The translations under genes and the position numbers were made by a program. This document shows, in pieces, positions 17,765 to 25,914 of a stretch of DNA of 64,000 bases. Positions within the stretch are counted from its first letter, which is position 1; the number at the start of each line of letters is the position of its first letter. The stretch lies in assembly GCF_014217625.1 (NCBI RefSeq), contig NZ_CP043641.1, positions 3,348,001 through 3,412,000 of the forward strand. The letters are read 5' to 3'. Origin of the DNA: Leifsonia shinshuensis. Lineage in GTDB: Bacteria > Actinomycetota > Actinomycetes > Actinomycetales > Microbacteriaceae. The notes under the pieces are model-generated. The model was not told the DNA's origin, searched no databases, and saw only the letters and a program-made list of their open reading frames with translations.

Positions 17765-18716
17765 CTGCGGCCCCGGCGGCCGACGCCCGGAAGGCACGCG
17801 GCGACGCCCCGAACCGGTCGGCGAAGACGCGGCTGAAGTGGGCGGCGTCCCGGAAACCCCAGCGCAGGGCGATCTCCCCGATCCGGAGGCCCGCGAACGC
17901 CGAGTCCGCCAGGTCGCGGCGGGAGCGCTCCAGGCGGCGTGTGCGCACCCAGGCGGCGACCGTGCTGTCGTGCTCCTCGAAGAGCGCGTGCAGCGTGCGT
18001 ACCGACATGAAGTTGGCGCTCGCGATCTCTGCCACCGTCAGCCCGGGCCGGGCGAGGTTCAGCTCGATGTACTCGACGACCGCGTCGAGCTGCGACTCCC
18101 TGGTCCGGTCGCCACGGTCCTGCAGCGTCTCCACCACGACCGCGCCGAGCATGCCGACGGCGCTCTCGGCCAGCCGCCTGCCCGCGCCGCCCTGGAGGCG
18201 GTGGACCGTGCGCCCGAGCTGCGCGGCCAGCGGATGGACGATGCCGACGAGGGGACGCTCGCGCGCGAACCGCACCGCCACCACCTCGTCCACGATGCTG
18301 GCCGGGACCGGCAGCGCGTGATGCGGGATCCGGACGATCAGGCTCTCCCCGCCGTGGTCCAGCCGGAACGGACGGGCAGCGGAGTACGCGGTGATGTCAC
18401 CGGCCCGCACCACGGCGGAGCGGCCGTCCTGCGTCAGCGCGCTCTCCCCGGAGAGCTGGATGTGGATCATCGCGTTGGCGCCGGTCTCGCTGCCGCCGTG
18501 CTGCTCCGGCTGCTCCACGGTGTGGCGCGAGCCGCCGATGGCGTTGAACACGATCCCGCCGATCATCGCGCCGCTCACGGCGGTGCGGAAGGTCTGCTGC
18601 TCCGTGCTCGTGCAGATCAGCGGGACCGTCGTCTCGGTGAAGCGACGGCGGGTCTCGTCGAAACCCAGGAGGAGCCGCGCGAATCCTCGATCCGGCGGCT
18701 GCTCCCCAGGCTTCAT
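17739..18716 (-). CDS. AraC family transcriptional regulator
   Basis: A 325-residue cytoplasmic regulator. Seen: an N-terminal effector-binding region of the AraC_binding_2 kind (about 30-200, with IHIQLSGESALTQDGR and a DITAYSAARPF segment), then a C-terminal double helix-turn-helix (about 215-310) with LTVAEIASANFMSVRTLHAL and the hallmark IGEIALRWGFRDAAHFSRVF. Length and order fit the family. A TAGATT hexamer lies 8 nt before the ATG at 18716, so a (nearly) leaderless mRNA is possible. The target is unknown; neighbours are a small membrane protein and an SRPBCC gene. Confidence 0.92.
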   Translation of the reverse strand: MKPGEQPPDRGFARLLLGFDETRRRFTETTVPLICTSTEQQTFRTAVSGAMIGGIVFNAIGGSRHTVEQPEQHGGSETGANAMIHIQLSGESALTQDGRSAVVRAGDITAYSAARPFRLDHGGESLIVRIPHHALPVPASIVDEVVAVRFARERPLVGIVHPLAAQLGRTVHRLQGGAGRRLAESAVGMLGAVVVETLQDRGDRTRESQLDAVVEYIELNLARPGLTVAEIASANFMSVRTLHALFEEHDSTVAAWVRTRRLERSRRDLADSAFAGLRIGEIALRWGFRDAAHFSRVFADRFGASPRAFRASAAGAAVSSGSPGA

Positions 18717-18746
18717 GGGGCGGGAATCTAGCAGAGCCCCACGGGG

Positions 18747-19214
18747 TCAGGCGACGCCTCCGCGGTCCACGTCGTCGCGCCAGGCGCCCGTCTCCGCGGG
18801 CTGCGCCTCGATGAACTCCTTGAAGTTGCGGAGGTCCTTCTTGACGGCGTGGTCGTCCACGCCGAGCGCTGCGCCGACCTTCTCCATCGCATCACCCGGC
18901 TGCCAGTCGAACTGCACCGTGACGCGGCTGCTGTCGTCGGAGAGACGATGGAAGGTGACGACGCCCGCGTGGACGACGTCGCCCGCGACGCTCTTCCAGG
19001 CCACCCGCTCGTCCGGGTGCTGCTCGGTGATGACGGTGTCGAACTCGCGGACGGCGCCGCCGATCTTCACGCGCCAGTGGTTGGTGGTGGAGTCGACCTG
19101 GCGGATGTCCTCCACCTGATCGAGGAACTGCGGGAAGCTCTCGAACTGAGTCCACTGGTTGTACGCGGTGGTGACGGGCACGTTCACGTCGACGCTCTCG
19201 GTCACGGTGGTCAT
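18747..19214 (-). CDS. SRPBCC family protein (cyclase/dehydrase type)
   Basis: A 155-residue START-like fold protein. Seen: the N-terminal ESVDVNVPVTTAYNQWTQFE and FPQFLDQVEDIRQVD, which define the cyclase/dehydrase type found across actinobacteria, a beta-rich centre, and a C-terminal amphipathic helix DDHAVKKDLRNFKEFIE. It probably binds a hydrophobic ligand in the cytoplasm; the ligand is unknown. The ATG at 19214 has a purine-rich GAGGAGAGGAA ribosome site. It lies 30 bp upstream of the AraC gene's start on the same... strand order (SRPBCC first, then AraC), so co-transcription is possible. Confidence 0.85.
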   Translation of the reverse strand: MTTVTESVDVNVPVTTAYNQWTQFESFPQFLDQVEDIRQVDSTTNHWRVKIGGAVREFDTVITEQHPDERVAWKSVAGDVVHAGVVTFHRLSDDSSRVTVQFDWQPGDAMEKVGAALGVDDHAVKKDLRNFKEFIEAQPAETGAWRDDVDRGGVA

Positions 19215-19338
19215 AAGCCGGTTCCTCTCCTCGATGTGCGGATTCGGCGCCGACGGTAAGCGGGGTCGCCGATGCGTGCGAGGGGGTCGACAGTCGTCCG
19301 GGATGGTGGGAGTGGCGGGTGGCCCCGCGGGTCTCGTG

Positions 19339-20220
19339 TCAGGCCCAGCGGCGGTTCGCCCACCGCTCGAACAGCCCGACCAGCGAGTCCGTCAGCTTGC
19401 CGAGGATGGCGAGCAGGATGATCGCCAGGAACAGCCGGTCGGTGCGCCCGTTGTTCTGCGAGTCGCTGAGCAGGAAGCCCAGCCCCATGGACGACGCGAT
19501 CAGCTCGGCGGCGACCAGGAACAGCCACGCCTGCGCCAGCGCCAGCCGGAGGCCGGAGACGACCGACGGCAGCACGGACGGCAGCTGCACCGTCGTGAAC
19601 AGCCGGACCCCGCCGAGCCCGAAGGCGCGGCCGGCCTCCACCAGCTGGCGGTCGACGTGCCGGAGGGCAGCGCCGACGGTCGTGTAGACCGGGAAGAACG
19701 CGCCGATCGCGATGAGGATGATCTTGGAGTCCTCGCCGATCTTGAACCACAGGATCAGCAGCGGCACCCAGGCGAGCGACGGCACCGCCCGGATCGCGCC
19801 GAGCGTGGGGCTGAACAGGATGTCGCCGAGACGCGACAGCCCGACGATCGCGCCGAACAGCAGCCCGAGGGCGGCGCCGAACGCGAAGCCGATCAGGACG
19901 CGCTGCGTCGAGATGGCGATGTAGAGGCCGAGGAGGCCGCGCTGCGCGAGATCGACACCCGCCTGGACGACCATCGCCGGGGTGGGGAGCTGGGAGGACG
20001 AGAACGCGCCCGACGTGGAGGCGAGCTGCCACGCGACGAGCAGGACGACCGGGATCAGCGCGCCGCCGACGACCCGCACCCAGCGGCGCGAGAGGAACGG
20101 CGCGGTGGGGGAGGCCTCCCGCGGCGTCTCGCGCGCGACGGACGTGGCCACGAGGCCGTCGCCGGGCCCGCCGACCACGAGGAGCGGCCCGTCGCCCTCG
20201 GGCGCGTTCTGGTACGTCAT
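19339..20220 (-). CDS. ABC transporter permease, sulfonate/nitrate/taurine type
   Basis: A 293-residue inner-membrane permease of the SsuC/TauC family. Seen: a 45-residue cytoplasmic N-terminus, a first helix (GGALIPVVLLVAWQLAS), about six helices in all, and the coupling-loop equivalent VEAGRAFGLGGVRLF followed by V-Q-L-P near residue 178. Together with the lipoprotein upstream (7-bp gap) and the ATPase at 21338-22192 it forms a complete importer, order ATPase, binding protein, permease. The substrate is probably an organosulfur compound, by family; nitrate or another oxyanion cannot be excluded. Confidence 0.9.
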   Translation of the reverse strand: MTYQNAPEGDGPLLVVGGPGDGLVATSVARETPREASPTAPFLSRRWVRVVGGALIPVVLLVAWQLASTSGAFSSSQLPTPAMVVQAGVDLAQRGLLGLYIAISTQRVLIGFAFGAALGLLFGAIVGLSRLGDILFSPTLGAIRAVPSLAWVPLLILWFKIGEDSKIILIAIGAFFPVYTTVGAALRHVDRQLVEAGRAFGLGGVRLFTTVQLPSVLPSVVSGLRLALAQAWLFLVAAELIASSMGLGFLLSDSQNNGRTDRLFLAIILLAILGKLTDSLVGLFERWANRRWA

Positions 20221-20227
20221 CCCGCGC

Positions 20228-21262
20228 TCAGCCGATCGCGCTCGGGTCGGCCTTCTTCGCGAAGGCCGGGTCGAGGAGGCTGTCGAGCGCCTTGTCGATG
20301 TCGCCCTGCGTGCGCACGTCGCCGGACTGCACGAAGATCGGGCCGACCTTCTTCAGCACGGCGAGCTGCGCCGGGCCGGGGACGTTCGAGACGCCGAGGT
20401 TGGTGCGCTCGGTGATCACCGTGGTCGCCACCGACGGGTCGATGCCGGCGACGTCCGCGAGGATCTTCGCGGTGTCGTCCGGATGCTTCAGCGCCCAGGC
20501 GCGCGCGTACTCGTAGGTGTTCACGACCGTCTGCGCGACATCCGGCTTCGAGGAGAGGAAGGACTCCGTGGCGTTGAGGAAGCCGTAGGTGTTGAACTTC
20601 ACGTTGCGGTAGATCAGCTTCGCGCCGGACTTCTCGGCGTTGGCCATGATCGGGTCGAGCCCGCTCCACGCCTGCACCGAGCCGTTCTGCAGCGCCGCCC
20701 AGCCGTCGGCGTGCTGGAGGTTCTGGATGGTGACGTCGTTCGCCGACAGCCCGTTGGCCTCCAGCGCCTGCAGCAGGAAGAAGTAGGGGTCGGTGCCCTT
20801 GGTCGCCGCGATCTGCTTGCCCTTGAGCTCCTTCACGGAGGTGATCGGGGAGTTCGGGCCGACGACGAGCGCCGACCATTCGGGCTGCGAGAAGATGTCG
20901 ATGGTCTTGATCGCGGAGCCGTTCGCGCGCGCGAGCAGCGCGGCCGAGCCCGCGGTGGACCCGACGTCGATCGCGCCAGAGCGCAGCGCTTCGTTCGCCT
21001 TGTTGGAGCCGGCCGACTGCACCCAGTTGACCGTGATGTCCTGCTTCTTCAGCGCCTTCTCGAGCCAGCCTTCCTTCTTGATGACCAGGCTCAGCGGGTT
21101 GTAGGTCGCGAAGTCGATGTTGAGCGTGCCGCCCTTCGTGACGCCGGCCGTGCTCTGGGAGCCGGACGCGGCGCCCTCGCCGGCGACGCAGCCGGAGAGG
21201 AGGAGGGCGGCAGCGGCGGCGACGGCCGCGGCGGCGGTGAGGAGGGTGGGTCTGCGGTGCAT
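20228..21262 (-). CDS. ABC transporter substrate-binding lipoprotein, SsuA-like
   Basis: A 344-residue binding protein. Seen: MHRRPTLLTAAAAV, a long Ala-rich helix and a lipobox LLLSGC with the Cys at about residue 25; then the NMT1/SsuA-like core with DFATYNPLSLVIKKEGWLE, DVGSTAGSAALLARANGS, ELKGKQIAATKGTDPYFF and a C-terminal FAKKADPSAIG. Residues VQAWSGLDPIMANAEKSGAK match the ligand-cleft region of aliphatic sulfonate binders. It would be lipid-anchored on the outer face of the membrane and pass its ligand to the permease 7 bp downstream. Confidence 0.9.
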   Translation of the reverse strand: MHRRPTLLTAAAAVAAAAALLLSGCVAGEGAASGSQSTAGVTKGGTLNIDFATYNPLSLVIKKEGWLEKALKKQDITVNWVQSAGSNKANEALRSGAIDVGSTAGSAALLARANGSAIKTIDIFSQPEWSALVVGPNSPITSVKELKGKQIAATKGTDPYFFLLQALEANGLSANDVTIQNLQHADGWAALQNGSVQAWSGLDPIMANAEKSGAKLIYRNVKFNTYGFLNATESFLSSKPDVAQTVVNTYEYARAWALKHPDDTAKILADVAGIDPSVATTVITERTNLGVSNVPGPAQLAVLKKVGPIFVQSGDVRTQGDIDKALDSLLDPAFAKKADPSAIG

Positions 21263-21337
21263 GCGGGGTGCCTCTCGGGTCTGGTGTGGCGGTGCTGTGT
21301 TGTGCGGTGCGGTGCTGTTCGGTGCCGGGTGGCGTGC
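21263..21337 (-). other. Low-complexity intergenic spacer between ATPase and binding-protein genes
   Basis: On the minus strand this 75-bp gap is a run of CACCGCA/ACAGCAC-type units lacking G-rich structure. It may keep the mRNA unstructured before the binding-protein start. I see no hairpin or promoter in it. Confidence 0.4.
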
Positions 21338-22192
21338 TCAGTACGGGAACGGTGCGATGGCCGGCGCCTGGCGGTCGTGCAGCGCCCTCCCGTGCCGGTC
21401 GATGCCGAGCCCGTCGAGCAGTTCGGCCCGGAGCTCGGCGAGCGCCGCGGAGCCCCGGTCGCGCGGCCGGGCGCCGGGGACCGTGACGACGCGACGGATG
21501 GTCGCGCCGTCACGGCCGTCCTCGCGGCCCAGCAGGATGACGCGGTCGGCGAGCTGGAGTGCTTCGTCCACGTCATGCGTGACGAGCAGGATGGTGGCCG
21601 GGTTGGCGGCGTGGACGTCGAGGAGGAGGTCCTGCATCCGCAGCCGGGTGAGCGCGTCGAGCGCCCCGAACGGCTCGTCCAGCAGGAGGACGCCGGGGTT
21701 GCGGGCGAGCGCCCGGGCGAGCGAGGCCCGCTGCGCCATGCCGCCGGAGACCTCCCGCGGCCGCAGCGAGGCGGACGCGTCCAGCCCCACGAGCTCCAGC
21801 AGCCTCCCGACCCGCTCGCGCCCGTCGCCGCGGTCGATCCCCCGCGGCAGCCCGAGCGCGACGTCGTCCGCGAGCGACCGCCACGGCAGCAGCCGCGGCT
21901 CCTGGAACCCGACCGCGCAGCGCGCGTCGATCCCGGCGACCGGCGACCCGTCGATGAGCGCCGCGCCGGCCGTGGGCGAGTCGAGTCCGCCCGCGATGCG
22001 CAGGAGCGTCGACTTCCCGCACCCGCTGGCGCCGAGGATGGCGACGACCTCACCGGCCTCGACGCTCAGCGACACGTCCCGGAGCACGGGCCTCGCCGCG
22101 GGTGCGACTCCGCGCCGCCGCGTCCCGGGGAACGCCCGCCCGACACCGACGAAGTCGACGGAGAACGCGGACGAGGACGAGAGGGAGGCCAT
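21338..22192 (-). CDS. ABC transporter ATP-binding protein, SsuB/TauB-like
   Basis: A 284-residue ATPase energising the sulfonate-type importer. Seen: Walker A GASGCGKST near residue 52, a Q-loop FQEPRLLPWRSL, the signature VSGGMAQR, Walker B LLLDEPFGALD, and the switch His in LLVTHDVDEAL. The C-terminal 45 residues extend beyond the core. It is the first gene of the operon; GGAGGACC immediately precedes the ATG at 22192. The 145-bp divergent region upstream contains TGACAT twice, 13 bp apart (22291 and 22304), which could be a regulator half-site pair or part of the rightward promoter. Confidence 0.93.
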   Translation of the reverse strand: MASLSSSSAFSVDFVGVGRAFPGTRRRGVAPAARPVLRDVSLSVEAGEVVAILGASGCGKSTLLRIAGGLDSPTAGAALIDGSPVAGIDARCAVGFQEPRLLPWRSLADDVALGLPRGIDRGDGRERVGRLLELVGLDASASLRPREVSGGMAQRASLARALARNPGVLLLDEPFGALDALTRLRMQDLLLDVHAANPATILLVTHDVDEALQLADRVILLGREDGRDGATIRRVVTVPGARPRDRGSAALAELRAELLDGLGIDRHGRALHDRQAPAIAPFPY

Positions 22193-22337
22193 GGTCCTCC
22201 GACGCTACCGACAGCGGCCCAGCGGCCGCTCGCGGGGGCGCAATGCGGCGTAACGAAAGGTTGTGGGGTTGTCGGCCGGTCCCGATTCCGTGACATTGTT
22301 ATCTGACATCGACCATGCCGACCGGAGGGACTGTGCC

Positions 22338-22574
22338 ATGAGATCGAAGCGCAGCCTCGCCGCAGCGTCGGTCGTCGCCGGTCTTGTCGTGAGCGGTGCC
22401 CTCCTCGCCGGCCCGGCAGCCGCGGCGGTCGACCCCGGCGAACCGTCCCTGTCGCAGCCGCTCCCGGTCTTCCCGGGGTTCACGCCTCGCTTCGATGCCG
22501 TGACCGTGGTGGACGCGCGAACTGGCGAGGTCATCGGCACCCGGCACGCCGATCGGGCCCCCACCTTCCGCTGA
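22338..22574 (+). CDS. Small secreted protein, unknown
   Basis: A 78-residue protein with a classical signal peptide: MRSKRS, a hydrophobic core (LAAASVVAGLVVSGALLAG) and a PAAAAVD cleavage region near residue 29. The mature part of about 49 residues ends VVDARTGEVIGTRHADRAPTFR and has no cysteine. GGAGGGA 10 nt upstream of the ATG supports the start. I recognise no family. It is divergent from the sulfonate transporter operon. Confidence 0.65.
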   Translation: MRSKRSLAAASVVAGLVVSGALLAGPAAAAVDPGEPSLSQPLPVFPGFTPRFDAVTVVDARTGEVIGTRHADRAPTFR

Positions 22575-22673
22575 CGCACGGTCCAGTCCGGTCGGAATTG
22601 CGTGCCAGCACGGTTCCGGCACCGCGCCCCCGATCCCTACCGTGTATTAACTTCATGCATTGGGATTGGAAAT

Positions 22674-24026
22674 ATGAGCCTGCCGACACCCGCCTCACGT
22701 TCCGCCATCGACCTCTCCCGGCGCGACCTCGCCGTCGACCTCGTCCGCGTCTGCTGCGTGCTCGTGGTCGTCGTGGCGCATCTCCTCATGGTTGGCGTCG
22801 GCTTCGGGGCGGACGGCGCGTTGGAGATCACCAAACCTCTGACCGAGCAGCCCTGGTTCGCCGCGGTGTCCGTGTTCGGCCAGGTGATGCCGCTGTTCTT
22901 CGCGCTCGGCGGGTTCGCCGCGATCACCGGCTGGCGCTCCCTCCGCTCGAGAGGCGGTGACGCCTCCGACTTCTTGTACGCACGGCTCATCCGACTCGTG
23001 CGGCCGACCCTGCCGGTGTTCGTGTTCTTCACCGTCGCCCTGTGGACCGCGCGCGGGCTAAGCGCGCCCGAAGATGTCATCTCGGGAGTCGCGGCCGGCG
23101 TCGGGACGCCGCTGTGGTTTCTTGCCGCCTTCCTGCTCTGCCAGTAGGCCGCGCCGCTGATGATCCGCCTGCACGAGCGCGCACCCTGGCACACGCTGGT
23201 CGCCCTCGCGGGCTGCGCTACAGCCGTCGACCTGTTCCGGCTCGGCACCGGCGTCACGCTCCTCGGCCTGATCAACCTCGCGTTCGTCTGGCTGTTCGCC
23301 CAGCAGCTCGGCTTCCTCTACGCCGACGGCGTCTTCTTCCGGATGCGTCGCCGCCGGCTGGTCGCCCTCGCCGCTGCCGCGGCAGCCCTCCTCGCGGCAG
23401 GGGTTGCCGGCGGCGTGTACTCGCCGGACATGCTCGCCAACCAATACCCGGCCGTGTTCGCGATCGGACTGCTCGCGATCGTCCAGCTCTGCGGACTCAC
23501 CCTCCTCCACCCGGCGCTGACCGCGCTCGTGCGCACGCGCCCGGCCCGCGTCCTGACATTCGTCGTCGGCAGTCGGCTGATGACCGTCTACCTCTGGCAC
23601 CTGATCTGCATCATCGCGATCACCGGTGTCTGCCTGCTCGTGCCCGGATGGCATCCCGCCCCCGGCAGTCCGGACTGGTGGGCGAGCCGCCCGCTGGTCC
23701 TGGCCGCCGCGATCGCGCTCGTGCTCCTGCTCTCGCTCGGTCTGGCCCGGTTCGAGCGCGGACCGCGCCCGCTCACCGCCGCCGAGACTCGAGCGCCTGC
23801 CTGGCGCGTGCACCTCGCGGCTCTGCTCGCGTTCGCGCCGCCCTTCATCATCCTGATCCACGGCCTCGACCCGACGCTCGCCGTGTTCGGTCTCAGTCTG
23901 TACTCGTCGGCACTCATCCTCATCCGCCCGGACCGCATCGTCAGCCGACGACCCCACCCTCCCGTGGCCTCCGCACCACCGCCGTCACCAGCAGCGTCAC
24001 CGCGATCAGCCAGCAGCCGGCCATGA
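22674..24026 (+). pseudogene. Acyltransferase-3 family membrane protein, interrupted by an in-frame TAG
   Basis: A 450-codon frame encoding a multi-helix acyltransferase-3 protein (family that acylates sugars, lipids or exopolysaccharide at the membrane), broken at codon 158 by TAG at 23145-23147. Upstream: RRDLAVDLVRVCCVLVVVVAH and PLFFALGGFAAITGWRS; across the stop: LWFLAAFLLCQ, stop, AAPLMIRLHERAPWHTLV; downstream: GLINLAFVWLFAQQLGFLY and LMTVYLWHLI, all in one frame and in family order. Both halves are intact in coding quality, so the change is recent or is a sequencing error; read-through or two separately made halves are less likely. The last 86 bp overlap the convergent gene at 23941-24402. 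Confidence 0.85.
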
Positions 24027-24402
24027 TCGCCGAGCTGAAGTCCTCGCCGTAGTCCACGAAGCTCATCCCGTTGAAGAACGCGCCCACCGTGAACAGCGCC
24101 GCGATCCCGGTGAGCCACCGCCAGCCGCGCACGCGCCCGGCCAGGCAGCGGGCGAACAGGGCGAGCGTTCCGAGCGCGAGCAGCAGACCGAGCCACGCGT
24201 GGATCAGGAGTGCCGGCCCCGCGCCGCCGCTGAGCGCCCAGGCGAGGCTTGTGAACGACCGTGAGAAGTACTCGTCCCCTGTGCTGCCGGGGTGCGTTTT
24301 GGGGAGCTCCACGAACAGGTTGAGCAGCATCCCCAGCGCGAACTGCGCGCCGAAGGCGACCAGGAGGGCGATGGCCGGGCGGCGCGGCGGCGCGGTGCGC
24401 AT
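23941..24402 (-). CDS. Small integral membrane protein, unknown
   Basis: A 153-residue protein with about four hydrophobic helices: IALLVAFGAQFALGMLLNLF, ALLIHAWLGLLLALGTLALF, WLTGIAALFTVGAFFNGMSF and IMAGCWLIAVTLLVTAVV. A loop between helices 1 and 2 contains LPKTHPGSTGDEYFSRSF and another FNGMSFVDYGEDF, which recur in homologues I associate with an uncharacterised actinobacterial family; I cannot name it. The start is the ATG at 24402. The 3' end overlaps the broken acyltransferase gene by 86 bp, convergent. Confidence 0.75.
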   Translation of the reverse strand: MRTAPPRRPAIALLVAFGAQFALGMLLNLFVELPKTHPGSTGDEYFSRSFTSLAWALSGGAGPALLIHAWLGLLLALGTLALFARCLAGRVRGWRWLTGIAALFTVGAFFNGMSFVDYGEDFSSAIMAGCWLIAVTLLVTAVVRRPREGGVVG

Positions 24403-24454
24403 GACACCGGGATACCGCCTTGCGGGTCTGCGCGCAATCAGCGAGCGGGCGCGC

Positions 24455-25300
24455 TCACCAGATCATCGGCCGGTCGTCGTCGTCCTCTTCCGTCGCGACC
24501 TCCGCCAGCTCCACCAGCACCGGCACGTGGTCGCTCGGCGCGTCGCCCTTGCGCTCGTTCCGGTGGATGCTCGCATCCGACACCCGGTCCGCGAAGGCCG
24601 CTGAGCCGAGGATGAAGTCGATCCGCAGCCCCTCGTTGCGCGGGAAGCGGAGCTGCTTGTAGTCCCAGTACGTGTACCCGTCCGGCACGATCGGCCGCAC
24701 GACATCGGTCAGCCCCACCTTCTCGAACGCGGCGAACGCGGTGCGCTCCGGCGGCGAGATGTGGGTGGAGGCGCCCGGGATCAGGCTCGGGTCGCCGACG
24801 TCGGAGTCGAGAGGGGCCACGTTCCAGTCGCCCATCAGCGCGAGCTGCTCGCCCGGGTTCTCGGCCAGCCAGCGCTGCGTGTCCGCGGCGAGGGCGGCGA
24901 GCCAGTCGAGCTTGTAGACGTAATGCGGGTCGTCCAGCGAGCGGCCGTTGGGGACGTACAGGCTCCACAGCCGCACGCCGTCCACCGTCGCCCCGATCGC
25001 GCGGGCCTCCTTCGGGAGGTCGGGGCCGTCGTGGTCCTTCAGGAACCCGGGCATGTCCGGGAAGCCGATCTCGACGTCCTCGATCGGCAGCCGGGCGGCG
25101 ATCGCGACGCCGTTCCACTGGTTGAGGCCGTGCAGGACGACCTCGTAACCGGCCGCCTCGAACGCCTCGTACGGGAACTGCTCCGGCTTGCATTTGATCT
25201 CCTGCATGGCCAGGACGTCCACGTCCTCCCGGACCATCCAGTCCACCACGCGGGCGACTCGAGTGCGGATGGAGTTCACATTCCAGGTGGCGACGCGCAT
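24455..25300 (-). CDS. xthA: Exodeoxyribonuclease III / AP endonuclease
   Basis: A 281-residue Mg-dependent endonuclease/exonuclease/phosphatase-fold enzyme that incises DNA at abasic sites during base excision repair. Seen: the N-terminal MRVATWNVNSIRTR, metal-site AMQEIKCKPEQFP (Glu near residue 34), the active-site Tyr in LWSLYVPNG, GDWNVAP (Asp/Asn), and the C-terminal SDHVPV with the catalytic Asp-His. The C-terminus adds an acidic EVATEEDDDD stretch. The ATG at 25300 follows a TACGAT -10 box by exactly 6 nt, so it is leaderless. It is divergent from pyrE. Confidence 0.94.
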   Translation of the reverse strand: MRVATWNVNSIRTRVARVVDWMVREDVDVLAMQEIKCKPEQFPYEAFEAAGYEVVLHGLNQWNGVAIAARLPIEDVEIGFPDMPGFLKDHDGPDLPKEARAIGATVDGVRLWSLYVPNGRSLDDPHYVYKLDWLAALAADTQRWLAENPGEQLALMGDWNVAPLDSDVGDPSLIPGASTHISPPERTAFAAFEKVGLTDVVRPIVPDGYTYWDYKQLRFPRNEGLRIDFILGSAAFADRVSDASIHRNERKGDAPSDHVPVLVELAEVATEEDDDDRPMIW

Positions 25301-25301
25301 G

Positions 25302-25318
25302 CCCCGATCGTATCGGGG
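25302..25318. promoter_or_regulatory. xthA -10 box embedded in a 17-bp palindrome
   Basis: CCCCGAT-CGT-ATCGGGG, with TACGAT (minus strand, 25312-25307) forming the -10 of leaderless xthA. The palindrome directly covers the start of transcription and lies 35 bp before the pyrE -10, so it may bind a regulator of one or both genes; this is inference. Confidence 0.5.
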
Positions 25319-25352
25319 ACCGCCGACCCCCTTGCCGGGAACGGGTTAACCG

Positions 25353-25358
25353 TAGAAT
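25353..25358 (+). promoter_or_regulatory. -10 box of pyrE (leaderless)
   Basis: TAGAAT, 7 nt before the GTG at 25366, with TTGCCG at 25332-25337 as a possible -35 (short 15-bp spacing). The upstream ATG at 25357 lies inside this box and is therefore not the start. Confidence 0.65.
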
Positions 25359-25365
25359 GTCAGAC

Positions 25366-25914
25366 GTGACCGACGCACGACAGCAGCTCATCGACTTCAT
25401 CTCCGCCGAGGCGGTCTTCCACGGCGACTTCACGCTGACCAGCGGCAAGAAGGCCAGCTACTACGTCGACCTGCGCAAGGTGAGCCTCGACCACCGCGTG
25501 GCGCCGCTGATCGGCCAGGTCATGATCGACCTGATCGCGGAGGTCCCGGACGTGGTCGCCGTCGGCGGGATGACGATGGGCGCCGACCCGGTCGCCGCCG
25601 CGATCCTGCATCAGGGCGCGGCGCGCGGGCTGGCCTACGACGCATTCGTGGTCCGCAAGGAGCCGAAGGACCACGGCCGAGGCAAGCAGGTCGAGGGCCC
25701 GGACCTCGAGGGCAAGCGCGTCATCGTGCTGGAGGACACCTCCACGACCGGAGGCTCCCCGCTGAAGGCCATCGAGGCCCTCAAGAAGGTCGGAGCCGAG
25801 ATCGCCGGCGTCGCCGTGGTCGTCGACCGCAACACGGGCGCACGCGAGGTCATCGAGTCGGCCGGCTACCCGTACTTCGCCGCCATCGGCCTCGAGGATC
25901 TGGGGCTGGAGTAG
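25366..25914 (+). CDS. pyrE: Orotate phosphoribosyltransferase
   Basis: A 182-residue enzyme that joins orotate to PRPP, giving OMP in pyrimidine synthesis. Seen: [18 protein letters not shown] near residue 22, the flexible catalytic loop [18 protein letters not shown] near 90, and the PRPP-binding motif [13 protein letters not shown] near 119. I place the start at the GTG 25366, not the ATG at 25357, because a TAGAAT -10 box occupies 25353-25358 and would start the mRNA at about 25365; there is no ribosome site for either codon. The stop overlaps the next gene's GTG by 1 bp (TAGTG), so the two are tightly coupled. Confidence 0.94.
   Translation: MTDARQQLIDFISAEAVFHGDFTLTSGKKASYYVDLRKVSLDHRVAPLIGQVMIDLIAEVPDVVAVGGMTMGADPVAAAILHQGAARGLAYDAFVVRKEPKDHGRGKQVEGPDLEGKRVIVLEDTSTTGGSPLKAIEALKKVGAEIAGVAVVVDRNTGAREVIESAGYPYFAAIGLEDLGLE

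Noticed and set aside
22602..24026. Two separate genes for the acyltransferase halves
   Set aside because: The halves are in the same frame, only four codons apart across the TAG, with family motifs continuing in order; neither half alone has a full acyltransferase-3 core and the second has no ribosome site.
25357..25366. ATG at 25357 as the pyrE start
   Set aside because: It lies inside the TAGAAT -10 box and has no ribosome site; the GTG at 25366 fits the leaderless pattern seen at other genes in the window.
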